Part shown: positions 1 through 6,770 of the stretch, piece after piece
How the letters are laid out: every line of letters begins with the position of its first letter
Numbering within the stretch: the stretch's first letter is position 1
Assembly (NCBI GenBank): GCA_021826605.1
Contig: JAKAZF010000011.1
Coordinates: forward strand, 1 to 15,357
Source of the DNA: Planctomycetota bacterium
GTDB taxonomy: Bacteria > Planctomycetota > Phycisphaerae > WQYP01
Direction: 5' to 3'
Length of the DNA stretch: 15,357 nt
Position numbers and translations under genes: made by a program
Notes under the pieces: model-generated
Told to the model about the DNA's origin: nothing
What the model saw: only the letters and a program-made list of their open reading frames with translations
The model's database searches: none

Positions 1-2
1 CC

Positions 3-101
3 TGCCGCTGGCGCGTTGAGAGGGCGGAACATATGACCGCACTGCGTTGTTTGGATTATGCAGGTTTGGTGGAAGACTATTGGACGCAACGCGCCGCCTG
101 A
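3..101 (+). CDS. Possible 3' end of an unidentified gene
   Basis: A frame open from the window edge runs 32 codons to TGA at 99-101 and ends in ...LVEDYWTQRAA. The other two + frames stop within the first 36 bases, and the next gene starts over 120 bases later with its own promoter-like sequence, so this could be the C-terminus of an upstream gene. The fragment is too short to assign to a family and I recognise no motif. It could also be chance. Confidence 0.3.
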   Translation, partial: CRWRVERAEHMTALRCLDYAGLVEDYWTQRAA

Positions 102-152
102 TCGCCAACAATAGGAGTTACACCCATACAGCGGCATCGCAAGTAATTTATA

Positions 153-182
153 TTGACTTATGGTTTGACCAATGCTTACAAT
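153..182 (+). promoter_or_regulatory. Candidate sigma-70-type promoter for the STN-domain gene
   Basis: TTGACT (153-158) and TACAAT (177-182) are separated by 18 bp, each one mismatch from the -35/-10 consensus, and lie about 45 bp before the start codon at 228. An AAGGAG ribosome binding site (215-220) sits 7 nt before that ATG. Planctomycete promoters are not well matched by the E. coli consensus, so this remains a candidate. Confidence 0.4.
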
Positions 183-227
183 ATCGTGTGTGAATGTCAC
201 GGATGAACCTTTTTAAGGAGTCTCATC

Positions 228-1001
228 ATGGCGCGTTCCAGAAAACAATGGTCCATGGGCGGTATTTTCGCGGTTATCACGGCTGCGGCGGTTGCGACGA
301 CCTTGTCCGCTACGACTCCTCCGGCCCATGCCTCCATCGGGATCGGTACCCGCGTGCTGATGGATACGGTGCTTCCCGATACCGTCATGCATAATGTTCC
401 CATTCGTGATGCGGTGCAATATCTTCGCAATATGACCGGCGCGAATATTTTTGTGAACTGGAGCGCTTTAAATGCGGCGGGAATTTCCAACATTACTCCC
501 ATCACGCTGCATTTGCGAAATGTCACCATGCGGAAAATCGTATCGGTGATGCTGCAGCAGGCTTCACCAAGTGCGGCACTTGTTGATTATGTCAGCCAGA
601 ATGTGCTGACGATTACCACCCGGCAGGAAGCGAATCTGCATTTGACCACGCATGTGTATCCCGTGGGTGATCTGGTGATGACGATACCGAATTTCACCGC
701 GCCGACGTTTAATCTGCAAAATCAAGGCAGCACAACGGGCGTGCAGGTGCAGGGCGGGCAGGGCGGGCAGGGTGGCGGTGGCGGCACGGGAAATATTTTC
801 AGCGGCAACACGACCGGTAATGCCGCCACCACGGAAACCACAACCCAGCGTGGGAAACAACTGGTGGCTCTTATTGAAAGTACGGTTCAACCCAACATCT
901 GGGTTACCAACGGCGGCCCGGCCTCCATCGTGTATTTTAACCGCCAGCTTGTGGTCAGTGCCCCGATTTATGTTCAGCAGATGATTGACGGCGGCAATTG
1001 A
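228..1001 (+). CDS. Exported protein with secretin/STN-like N domain
   Basis: A 257-residue protein. The start is supported by AAGGAG 7 nt upstream. Residues 1-36 form a signal peptide with a basic start (ARSRKQ), an Ala/Thr-rich hydrophobic stretch and PPAHA before the likely cleavage point. Residues ~45-135 resemble the short N domain of secretins and TonB-dependent receptors (STN/N0): 'VPIRDAVQYLRNMTGANIFV', then beta-strand/helix alternation ending in a 'VLTITTRQEA' strand. A Gly/Gln/Thr-rich linker (~175-205) joins a C-terminal segment (~210-257) of the type 'GKQLVALIESTVQPNIW...IVYFNRQLVVSAP'. No secretin pore domain follows, so it cannot be an outer-membrane channel alone. It may be periplasmic or wall-associated and partner a secretion or type IV pilus-like machine. 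Assignment rests on motif resemblance; the role in this sugar cluster is unknown. Confidence 0.72.
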   Translation: MARSRKQWSMGGIFAVITAAAVATTLSATTPPAHASIGIGTRVLMDTVLPDTVMHNVPIRDAVQYLRNMTGANIFVNWSALNAAGISNITPITLHLRNVTMRKIVSVMLQQASPSAALVDYVSQNVLTITTRQEANLHLTTHVYPVGDLVMTIPNFTAPTFNLQNQGSTTGVQVQGGQGGQGGGGGTGNIFSGNTTGNAATTETTTQRGKQLVALIESTVQPNIWVTNGGPASIVYFNRQLVVSAPIYVQQMIDGGN

Positions 1002-1046
1002 CAAGTCCGCGCGGTTGATCTGACTGATACTGCGGTGGCCATAGAG

Positions 1047-1395
1047 GCGACTTGCGAAGGTGATGGCGTTGTCATCGCCGCGACCATTGGCAAAATTATG
1101 ACGACACAAATGCTCTGGCACATAAAAGACTTGGAAATATCATCCTTTTAACCGATTTAGAAAATTTTTTTGGCATGGTCATGATCATGCGGTGCGGTTT
1201 AATTTCACGGGGTGATGTCGGCGCTCTTGCGAGCATTAAATTCGGCGGCTTTATTAATCGTCGCGGGAAGCGTATTGTGCATCGCAATGCAATACAGCCC
1301 GCATTCGTGCGTTATAACAAATTAACGTTCGACGATCCGATTGCGGAATGAGGATATCATGGCACGATAAATTATTGTCAAGGCGAAGGATTATG
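1047..1395. repeat. 350-bp repeat block, copy A
   Basis: This block is about 94% identical by hand alignment to 6342-6691, in the same orientation, with one small length difference near 1165-1175. It opens with GCGACTTGC and ends just after ATTGTCAAGGCGA. On the minus strand it carries TTGACA (1376-1381), a 19-bp spacer, an extended -10 TGaTATCCT (1351-1359), a ~200-nt leader, an AAAAGGAT ribosome binding site and the coding sequence of a signal peptide. Here the ATG used in copy B is changed (the forward CAT became CTT at ~1123-1125), so the minus-strand leader peptide would have to start at the next ATG. Apart from this block, the gene-free stretch 1002-1453 shows nothing I can name. Confidence 0.9.
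1351..1381 (-). promoter_or_regulatory. Minus-strand promoter candidate in repeat copy A
   Basis: Read on the minus strand: TTGACA (1381-1376), 19 bp, TATCCT (1356-1351) preceded by TGa, an extended -10 arrangement. It is conserved in copy B. It points into a leader whose coding region is gone, so it is probably a relic or drives a non-coding transcript toward the 3' end of the STN-domain gene. Confidence 0.35.
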
Positions 1396-1453
1396 ATGCT
1401 TTGCCAGTATCGCGTTTTGACATTCGTCGCTTTTTTTGAATGGATACGCCCCT

Positions 1454-1607
1454 ATGGAAAATAACCATTCCCAATCACACAACGGAATATCGCGTGTATC
1501 GAAGCGAAGAGTGATCAAAGCAGCCGGCGTACTGGCCGGTGAATCTGTCCCGTTATAATGGGCTGGCGGATATGTATGTGGACTATGTGCGGGTCTGGCG
1601 CGCATAA
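1454..1607 (+). pseudogene. Collapsed GH16-type glycoside hydrolase gene (5' and 3' ends only)
   Basis: From ATG 1454 one frame encodes an N-terminus with a Tat-like leader, SKRRVIKAAGVLAG, and stops at 1556-1558. From about 1533 an overlapping frame reads '...NLSRYNGLADMYVDYVRVWRA' and stops at 1605-1607. The ending MYVDYVRVW is the characteristic last beta-strand of GH16 (laminarinase/agarase-type) enzymes. The two halves are in different frames and abut near 1534-1545, so roughly the whole catalytic domain has been deleted. The retained leader resembles that of the intact neighbour at 1666. A TTGACA at 1417-1422 could be its old -35 element. The GH16 call rests on the C-terminal motif alone. 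Confidence 0.65.
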
Positions 1608-1665
1608 AGCATGCGAATATCGGGTAAATAATTGTGCTGTAGGATTCATGAAAGGAAGTCCCATC

Positions 1666-3378
1666 ATGGTAAAGAAACAAGAGGCGTCAAGGATTGTGTT
1701 GTCGCGGCGCAAAATGCTGCAGTCCGCGGGATTGCTGGCGGGGGCGGCGGTAACGACCACCGCAGCGTTGCGGACATCCCGGGCGCGGGCCGCGATGGAG
1801 GAAAACGGGAAATTAAGCCCGTTCGGAATTGGCGGGGATGCGCATTCTTCACGTTGGATTGAACGCTGGATGCCACAGATGGCGGCTATCGGCATTACCA
1901 TGTATCGATCAGCTAATCCGAATCAGATTGCGTTTCTGGATAAATGCCACATGCATTTTGGTTGTCTGCTGTATGGTCTTCCTCCGGGCGACAAGGAGCC
2001 TTGGGGCCTGCCAGTACATGACCTTTCTGGTTGGCGGAAATACGTTATCAACCAAGTCAAACAGTTCAAGGGTCGCGTCAAGTACTGGGAGATATGGAAT
2101 GAGCCCCCCAATGGTATCGGACGTGGGCAGACGGCCGCGGATTACGCCAAGGTTCTTAACGTGGCGTATGAGGCGGTTCATGCGGTTGATCCGGACGGTC
2201 TGGTCGGAATTGCGGCTAAGTCGGTGGATATCAATTGGCTGTATCAGACGATCAAGGCGGGCGGGCGATTCGACTGGATAACGCTGCATCCCTATGAAAC
2301 CGCGGGATGCGTGATCACACATCCCGGTACCGAAATGGTTTATCTGCAGATCGTCAAGACGCTGCGCAAAATGCTCGCTGATCTCCGGCCGGCGCAGATT
2401 CATTGTCCTATCATTTTCACTGAACTGGGTTGCGCTGCCGGGGGCCAGTGGGGTCCGCGGCTTCCAGGGTTCACCGCCCCGCAGGCACAGGCTCATGCGG
2501 TGGTGAAATTCTACACCATGGGCATCGCTCAGGGCGTGGACTGTATTGAATGGTTTGAGGGGATGGATGGCGACAGCGGGCCGATGGGCCTTTTGGAATA
2601 TAGCGGCAAACCGCGGCCAGCCTACACGGCGTATGGCCAGATGGTCAAGTACCTTGGAAAGTATCCGAAATATCTTGGCTGGGTCATGCTGGACAAAACA
2701 AACTATGCGTTTGTTTTCCGAGGTGCCAGTCGTACTGTTCTAATCACATGGGCCTCCAGTTGGGCTGGCAGCCGCGTCAATTTTGGCCGACAGGTGCGCA
2801 TCGTGAATCCAATTACCGGGCACGTTCGTGAAGCGGCCGGGTGTCATCTGACCGTTGCCCCGATATTCGTGGATGGCGTTCCGGAAAATCTCGTGTTGCA
2901 GGCCACCTCCAACAAAGACAAGCCTTTTCCATGGGGTGGCAACTATACCAATGCGCGATCGGTCTCGATTACCTTTGGTCGAACGAACGTCTCCAAAGGG
3001 TTGCATACAAAGTCAGCCAAAACCGTGGCGATGGATGTTGTTGCTTACGGCGGGTCGGCTCGCTCCGGTGGTGTGCCCGGCGGTAATGTATTCATGGTGG
3101 ATCCAAACTTTCTATCGTACACGTCAACGCCCATTGAAATCAGCGTTGTGGTGCGGCGTAATCAGCAAAACAGCCCGTCAAGCATCATGCTGAACTATGA
3201 ATCAACCTCCGGCTTCAAAAATACCAGCCGTTACGACATCCCCGATAACAAACGATGGTACACCGCCAAGTGGAAAATTACCGATTCGCAATTTGTGAAT
3301 ATGTGGGGCTTTAATTTCACAATGAACAGCGGATCGTATGATATCAAGAGTGTAACTGTGACCAAGTTAGACGAATAA
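1666..3378 (+). CDS. Tat-exported clan GH-A glycoside hydrolase (GH39/GH5-like) with C-terminal beta-sandwich
   Basis: 570 residues from ATG 1666, chosen because GAAAGGAAG lies just upstream and the protein then begins with a Tat leader (LSRRKMLQSAGLLAGAAV ... RARA); the frame is open back to an ATG at 1558 but that stretch overlaps the GH16 relic. Residues ~52-345 form a TIM barrel: WEIWNEP gives the acid/base Glu146 and 'IIFTELGC' the nucleophile Glu253, the two-glutamate arrangement of clan GH-A retaining enzymes. Residues ~345-430 look like a small beta domain and ~440-570 a jelly-roll-like module ending '...YDIKSVTVTKLDE', possibly carbohydrate binding. The substrate cannot be read from sequence; beta-linked xylose, mannose or glucose are all possible. 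Family-level assignment (GH39 versus GH5 or a newer clan-A family) is uncertain; clan membership is well supported. It lies 140 bp before the GH95 gene on the same strand. Confidence 0.85.
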   Translation: MVKKQEASRIVLSRRKMLQSAGLLAGAAVTTTAALRTSRARAAMEENGKLSPFGIGGDAHSSRWIERWMPQMAAIGITMYRSANPNQIAFLDKCHMHFGCLLYGLPPGDKEPWGLPVHDLSGWRKYVINQVKQFKGRVKYWEIWNEPPNGIGRGQTAADYAKVLNVAYEAVHAVDPDGLVGIAAKSVDINWLYQTIKAGGRFDWITLHPYETAGCVITHPGTEMVYLQIVKTLRKMLADLRPAQIHCPIIFTELGCAAGGQWGPRLPGFTAPQAQAHAVVKFYTMGIAQGVDCIEWFEGMDGDSGPMGLLEYSGKPRPAYTAYGQMVKYLGKYPKYLGWVMLDKTNYAFVFRGASRTVLITWASSWAGSRVNFGRQVRIVNPITGHVREAAGCHLTVAPIFVDGVPENLVLQATSNKDKPFPWGGNYTNARSVSITFGRTNVSKGLHTKSAKTVAMDVVAYGGSARSGGVPGGNVFMVDPNFLSYTSTPIEISVVVRRNQQNSPSSIMLNYESTSGFKNTSRYDIPDNKRWYTAKWKITDSQFVNMWGFNFTMNSGSYDIKSVTVTKLDE

Positions 3379-3420
3379 GCGTTAACTTGGCCGCGAGGAA
3401 TCCGTTCCATACGTCCAGTG

Positions 3421-3434
3421 CATTGCCGGCAATG
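3421..3434. promoter_or_regulatory. Perfect 14-bp palindrome upstream of the GH95 gene
   Basis: CATTGCCGGCAATG is a perfect dyad with no loop, 85 bp before the GH95 start and 43 bp after the preceding stop. It has no following T-run, so it is more like a protein-binding site than a terminator. I see no second copy in the window. Confidence 0.3.
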
Positions 3435-3518
3435 TGTGAATAATGAGGCCGATGAAGTGAAAGGACTATACGATCTGTCTTTATAAGAATAAGACGTCTA
3501 GGAGCCGGTCGATATCGT

Positions 3519-6044
3519 ATGTCCGTGCGTGATTGCAAATTTTTGCTTTTGATGGCTATTTTAATAGCCGGATCTGTGGCGTTTGTTCATGCATCGCCGC
3601 CAGTGGGGAATGATCAAGTGCTGCGTATTTGGTCCAGGCATCCGGCGGCGCACTGGCTGGAAGCCTTCCCGATTGGTAATGGCCGTGTGGGTGCCATGAT
3701 TTATGGCCGGGTGCATCATGATACGATTCAATTTAATGAAGACAGCTTGTGGAAGGGCGGTCCCGGCGAGTGGAGTGGATACCAGAATGGCAATCACCCC
3801 GGCGGGGCAACCCACATCAAAGCCATTCAAAATGCGATTCGGAGAGAACAGGCAGCGACGTTCAAGCGGCTACGCGCCACTCCCGGCGGCCTGAACCTTT
3901 ACTTCTCCGGCAACCCGAATTTCCGCGGAGATCAAACGCTTTCCCCATTTGTCCGCCATGCCATAAGCCGCTATCTTACGGGCAATTTTCGAGCATTTGG
4001 CTGCTATCAGGCGTTTGGGAATGTCGAAATTGGCTTTCATGATGCACCGGGAAAGGCTACCGACTATTCGCGGAGTTTGAACCTCAAAACCGCCATTGCC
4101 GCCGTGCGGTTCAAAATGGGTCACACCCTTTATCGGCGCACTTATTTTTGCAGCTATCCCGACCAGGTGATGGTTTCACATTTTACCACGCGCGGGCCTG
4201 GCCGCATCACGATGCGACTGCAACTGGTTTCCGCCCATAAAAAGGCTACCGAAATTGCCCTTGGAAATAAATTGATACTTTCCGGCAAATTGGCCAGCAA
4301 CGGTATGGGATACCAGGCTGTACTGGAGGTGCGGATTCATGGCGGAACGCAAAGAGTAGTTGGCAACGCCATTGAGGTTGCAAAGGCAGCGCGTGTAACG
4401 CTTCTGCTTACGGCGGCGACATCGTATTTGGATAGCTATCCAACGTACACGGGCAATCATTATCGCGCCTTTAATGCGCGTGTGTTGGCCAAGGCCGGGC
4501 GTAAGTCGTATGCCGAACTGCTTGCGGATCATGAACATGATTACCAGAGCTTGTTCAACCGTGTCACCCTTGACCTGGGGAATTCCACAAATACGGCAAT
4601 GACCACGCGGCAACGCCAGGTGGCATTTGCCAAGGGCGCAACGGATCCGGAATTGGCTGCACTGATATTCCAATTTGGGCGGTATCTGATGATAAGCTCG
4701 TCACGCCCGGGCGGTCTGCCCGCCAACTTGCAGGGAATATGGAATAATTCTAATGCGCCTGCCTGGACTTGTGATTTTCACATGGATATCAACAACGAGA
4801 TGAATTATTGGCCTGCGGAGACAACCAATCTTTCGCAATGTGCCAAGCCACTGGTGGCTTTTGTCAATGCACTGCGAAAGCCGGGGCATGTAACGGCTGA
4901 AATGTTTTATGGTGCCGGTGGATGGACGTGTCATACCACCGTGAACGCATTCGGATATACGGCTCCGGGAGGGGCTGTGATTTGGGGGTTGGTACCCGCG
5001 GCTGGTGCTTGGATATGCCAGCCCGTCTGGGAGCATTACGCTTACACCCTGGATCAGCACTATCTGGCCACTCGGGCGTATCCTATTCTCAAAGGAGCGG
5101 CGGAATTTTGGGTGGATCACCTGACCACCACCAATACAGGTACTCTGGTGTCTTCGCCAGCGGTCTCTCCCGAGTTGGGGCCGGCTGCGGCAGGCAACGC
5201 CTTTGACCAGGAGCTGGTGTGGGATTTATTTACGCATTGCATTAAGGCCAGTCGCATTTTGCACGTTGACAAACGCTTTCGGGAAAAGTTAATTGCCATG
5301 CGATCCCGACTGGCCAAACTGCGGATAAACAAGGCCGGTTCTCTTCAGGAATGGCGGGAGAATATTGTCCCGACGCCGCCCAAGAGTCCGGATCGGTCTC
5401 TTGCCGCCTTAGTAGGACTGTATCCCGGCAGTGAAATCTCACCGCGCGCAACTCCTAAGCTGGCTGCCGCCGCAAAGGTTTATCTGGATTGGCGCTGTAT
5501 GGGTGCCCCTTGGGGGATGGGCGGCTGGGCCGTGGCTTGGCGGGCCTGCTGTTGGGCGGCCCTGGATCACGGCAATCGCGCTTATGCCATGTTGTGCTCT
5601 CAGATCAAACCGGTCAGCGATGGCGGATGGTTTTGTCCCAACCTCTTTGATTCATGCAGCGGATGGGGTGTATCTCCGCCTTTTGAGATTGACGGTAATT
5701 TCGGAGCTACGGCTGCAATCACGGCCATGCTGTTGCAGAGTCAGACCGGAATTATTCAACTGTTGCCGGCACTTCCCAAGGCGTGGCCAGTCGGGCATGT
5801 TGTCGGCCTGGTGGCCAAAGGTGCGGTATTAGTAGACGAGTCATGGAGCCATGGTAAGGCTACGGCGGTGACATTGACGCCAAGGTTCGACCGGCTGATT
5901 CGCCTGCTGCCGCCACCGGGGCAGAAGCTCAACGTTGTGACCATTTCCGGCCACAAACCGTGTCATTTCAGCACGCTTCCCAATGGCGTGGTGACGCTAC
6001 AAGTTCATGCCGAACAGACGTACACCTTGAAGTTTACGCGATGA
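3519..6044 (+). CDS. GH95 alpha-L-fucosidase / alpha-L-galactosidase, secreted
   Basis: 841 residues, a normal length for GH95. A Sec signal peptide (residues 1-25, cleavage near FVHA|SPP) is followed by the N-terminal beta-domain signature 'AHWLEAFPIGNGRVGAM' and 'FNEDSLWKGGP'. The (alpha/alpha)6 barrel carries 'SSSRPGGLPANLQGIWNN', 'DINNEMNYWPAE' (residues 423-434), 'QPVWEHYAYTLD' and, near the end, 'PFEIDGNFG'. By comparison with the Bifidobacterium enzyme AfcA, Glu552 in 'AVSPELGP' is the probable general acid, and Asn425 plus Asp725 the base pair. The residue matching the other AfcA active-site Asn is Asp423 here. GH95 inverting enzymes remove terminal alpha-L-fucose (or L-galactose) from oligosaccharides. 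The start is backed by the signal peptide; the nearest AGGAG (3500-3504) is 14 nt away, which is long. A fucose-containing glycan is the inferred target. Confidence 0.93.
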   Translation: MSVRDCKFLLLMAILIAGSVAFVHASPPVGNDQVLRIWSRHPAAHWLEAFPIGNGRVGAMIYGRVHHDTIQFNEDSLWKGGPGEWSGYQNGNHPGGATHIKAIQNAIRREQAATFKRLRATPGGLNLYFSGNPNFRGDQTLSPFVRHAISRYLTGNFRAFGCYQAFGNVEIGFHDAPGKATDYSRSLNLKTAIAAVRFKMGHTLYRRTYFCSYPDQVMVSHFTTRGPGRITMRLQLVSAHKKATEIALGNKLILSGKLASNGMGYQAVLEVRIHGGTQRVVGNAIEVAKAARVTLLLTAATSYLDSYPTYTGNHYRAFNARVLAKAGRKSYAELLADHEHDYQSLFNRVTLDLGNSTNTAMTTRQRQVAFAKGATDPELAALIFQFGRYLMISSSRPGGLPANLQGIWNNSNAPAWTCDFHMDINNEMNYWPAETTNLSQCAKPLVAFVNALRKPGHVTAEMFYGAGGWTCHTTVNAFGYTAPGGAVIWGLVPAAGAWICQPVWEHYAYTLDQHYLATRAYPILKGAAEFWVDHLTTTNTGTLVSSPAVSPELGPAAAGNAFDQELVWDLFTHCIKASRILHVDKRFREKLIAMRSRLAKLRINKAGSLQEWRENIVPTPPKSPDRSLAALVGLYPGSEISPRATPKLAAAAKVYLDWRCMGAPWGMGGWAVAWRACCWAALDHGNRAYAMLCSQIKPVSDGGWFCPNLFDSCSGWGVSPPFEIDGNFGATAAITAMLLQSQTGIIQLLPALPKAWPVGHVVGLVAKGAVLVDESWSHGKATAVTLTPRFDRLIRLLPPPGQKLNVVTISGHKPCHFSTLPNGVVTLQVHAEQTYTLKFTR

Positions 6045-6122
6045 GCTTGGCTGGGAAAATTTTGTGACGCGAACAATAGCGTGATGGTTAGACAAAACTT
6101 TTTGTGTCGACGTCGAATCGCC

Positions 6123-6141
6123 CCGTCTTGAATGAAGACGG
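6123..6141. other. Short perfect hairpin between convergent genes
   Basis: CCGTCTT / AAGACGG form a 7-bp stem with a 5-nt loop, between the GH95 stop (6044) and the stop of the minus-strand GH125 relic (6161). The position fits a transcription terminator for either direction, but neither strand shows a T-run after the stem, so this stays a weak candidate. Confidence 0.3.
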
Positions 6142-6160
6142 TAAACACTTCTTTCCATGC

Positions 6161-6427
6161 TCAGAGTTTCTCGGCCAAAATGCCCGGATAGTGTCTGGCT
6201 GCATGCAAGACCCATTCGCCAAACATGGCATTGGCCCAGGCAAACCATGGGCGTGTGAACTGAGGTGGGTCGTCGGCGCTGTACGATTCATGAATAAAGC
6301 CCGTACCCGCTCCGCTGATCTTCAATTGACGCAGTGCCCATGCGACTTGCGAAGGTGATGGCGTTGTCATCGCCGCGACCATTGGCAAAATTATGGCGAC
6401 ACAAATGCTCTGGCACATAAGAGACAT
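6161..6427 (-). pseudogene. Collapsed GH125 gene: signal peptide joined to the last ~62 residues
   Basis: An open frame of 88 codons starts with a Sec-type signal peptide (MSLMCQSICVAIILPMVAA) and, after a short TTPSPS linker, continues 'QVAWALRQLKISGAGTGFIH' to the stop. From QVAW on it matches the C-terminus of the intact GH125 at 9199-10731 with only about three substitutions in 61 residues. The other ~400 residues expected of a GH125 barrel are missing. The retained part includes the conserved HES glutamate but not the acid aspartate or the barrel core, so enzyme activity is not expected. Signal peptide, AAAAGGAT ribosome binding site and promoter are intact, so an 88-residue secreted stub could still be made. 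The junction carries GCAAGTCGC, which also occurs at the equivalent place in the intact gene and at the end of repeat copy A. Confidence 0.85.
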
Positions 6428-6691
6428 AGAAATATCATCCTTTTAACCGATTTAGAAACTTTTTTGTGGCAGGGTCATAGTCATGCGGTGTGGTTTAATT
6501 TCACGGGGTGATGTCGGCGCTCTTGCGCGCATTAAATTCGGCGGCGTTATTAATCGTCGCGGGAAGCGTATCGTGCATCGCAATGCAATACAGCCCGCAT
6601 TCGTGCATTATAACAAATTAACGTTTGACGATCCGATTGCGGAATGAGGATATCATGGTACGATAAATTATTGTCAAGGCGAGGGATCATG
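6342..6691. repeat. 350-bp repeat block, copy B
   Basis: Counterpart of 1047-1395 at about 94% identity. In this copy the block is the promoter, long leader and signal-peptide region of the minus-strand GH125 relic, with the ATG (6427) intact. Similarity to copy A ends at 6691, at the loop of a hairpin, and at the other side exactly at the deletion junction GCGACTTGC (6342-6350). Both copies lie in front of a + strand glycoside hydrolase gene. Confidence 0.9.
6647..6677 (-). promoter_or_regulatory. Minus-strand promoter candidate in repeat copy B
   Basis: Read on the minus strand: perfect TTGACA (6677-6672), 19-bp spacer, extended -10 TGaTATCCT (6655-6647). It lies ~220 bp before the start codon of the GH125 relic, implying a leader of about 210 nt. 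The element is conserved in copy A. An AACGTTTGA (6620-6628) just downstream could be an operator half-site. Confidence 0.4.
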
Positions 6692-6705
6692 CGATCCCGC
6701 CTCGC
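6679..6705. other. Hairpin at the right boundary of repeat copy B
   Basis: GCGAG-GGATC pairs with GATCC-(CGC bulge)-CTCGC around an ATGC loop, a 10-bp stem with one 3-nt bulge. Copy A lacks the right arm, so similarity between the two copies ends inside this hairpin, 66 bp before the next gene. It may mark a recombination end point or be a leader structure for the gene at 6771. Confidence 0.35.
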
Positions 6706-6770
6706 ATGGGTTGTATAGCTTTCCTCATTTGGTACCGACCGCGGTGGAGGCATTTTATCGGAGTTGTAGG

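Noticed and set aside
564..1121. 185-codon minus-strand frame over the 3' half of the STN gene
   Set aside because: It is antisense to a well-supported gene, rich in His/Arg/Asn, and has no domain; treated as a shadow.
1558..1665. N-terminal extension of the clan GH-A gene to ATG 1558
   Set aside because: The added 36 residues overlap the GH16 relic in another frame, have no ribosome binding site and would bury the Tat leader; ATG 1666 has GAAAGGAAG upstream.
6711..6770. Upstream start ATG 6711 for the clan GH-D-like gene
   Set aside because: It lacks a ribosome binding site, and the extension places 20 residues before a good signal peptide; GGAG with 7-nt spacing precedes ATG 6771.
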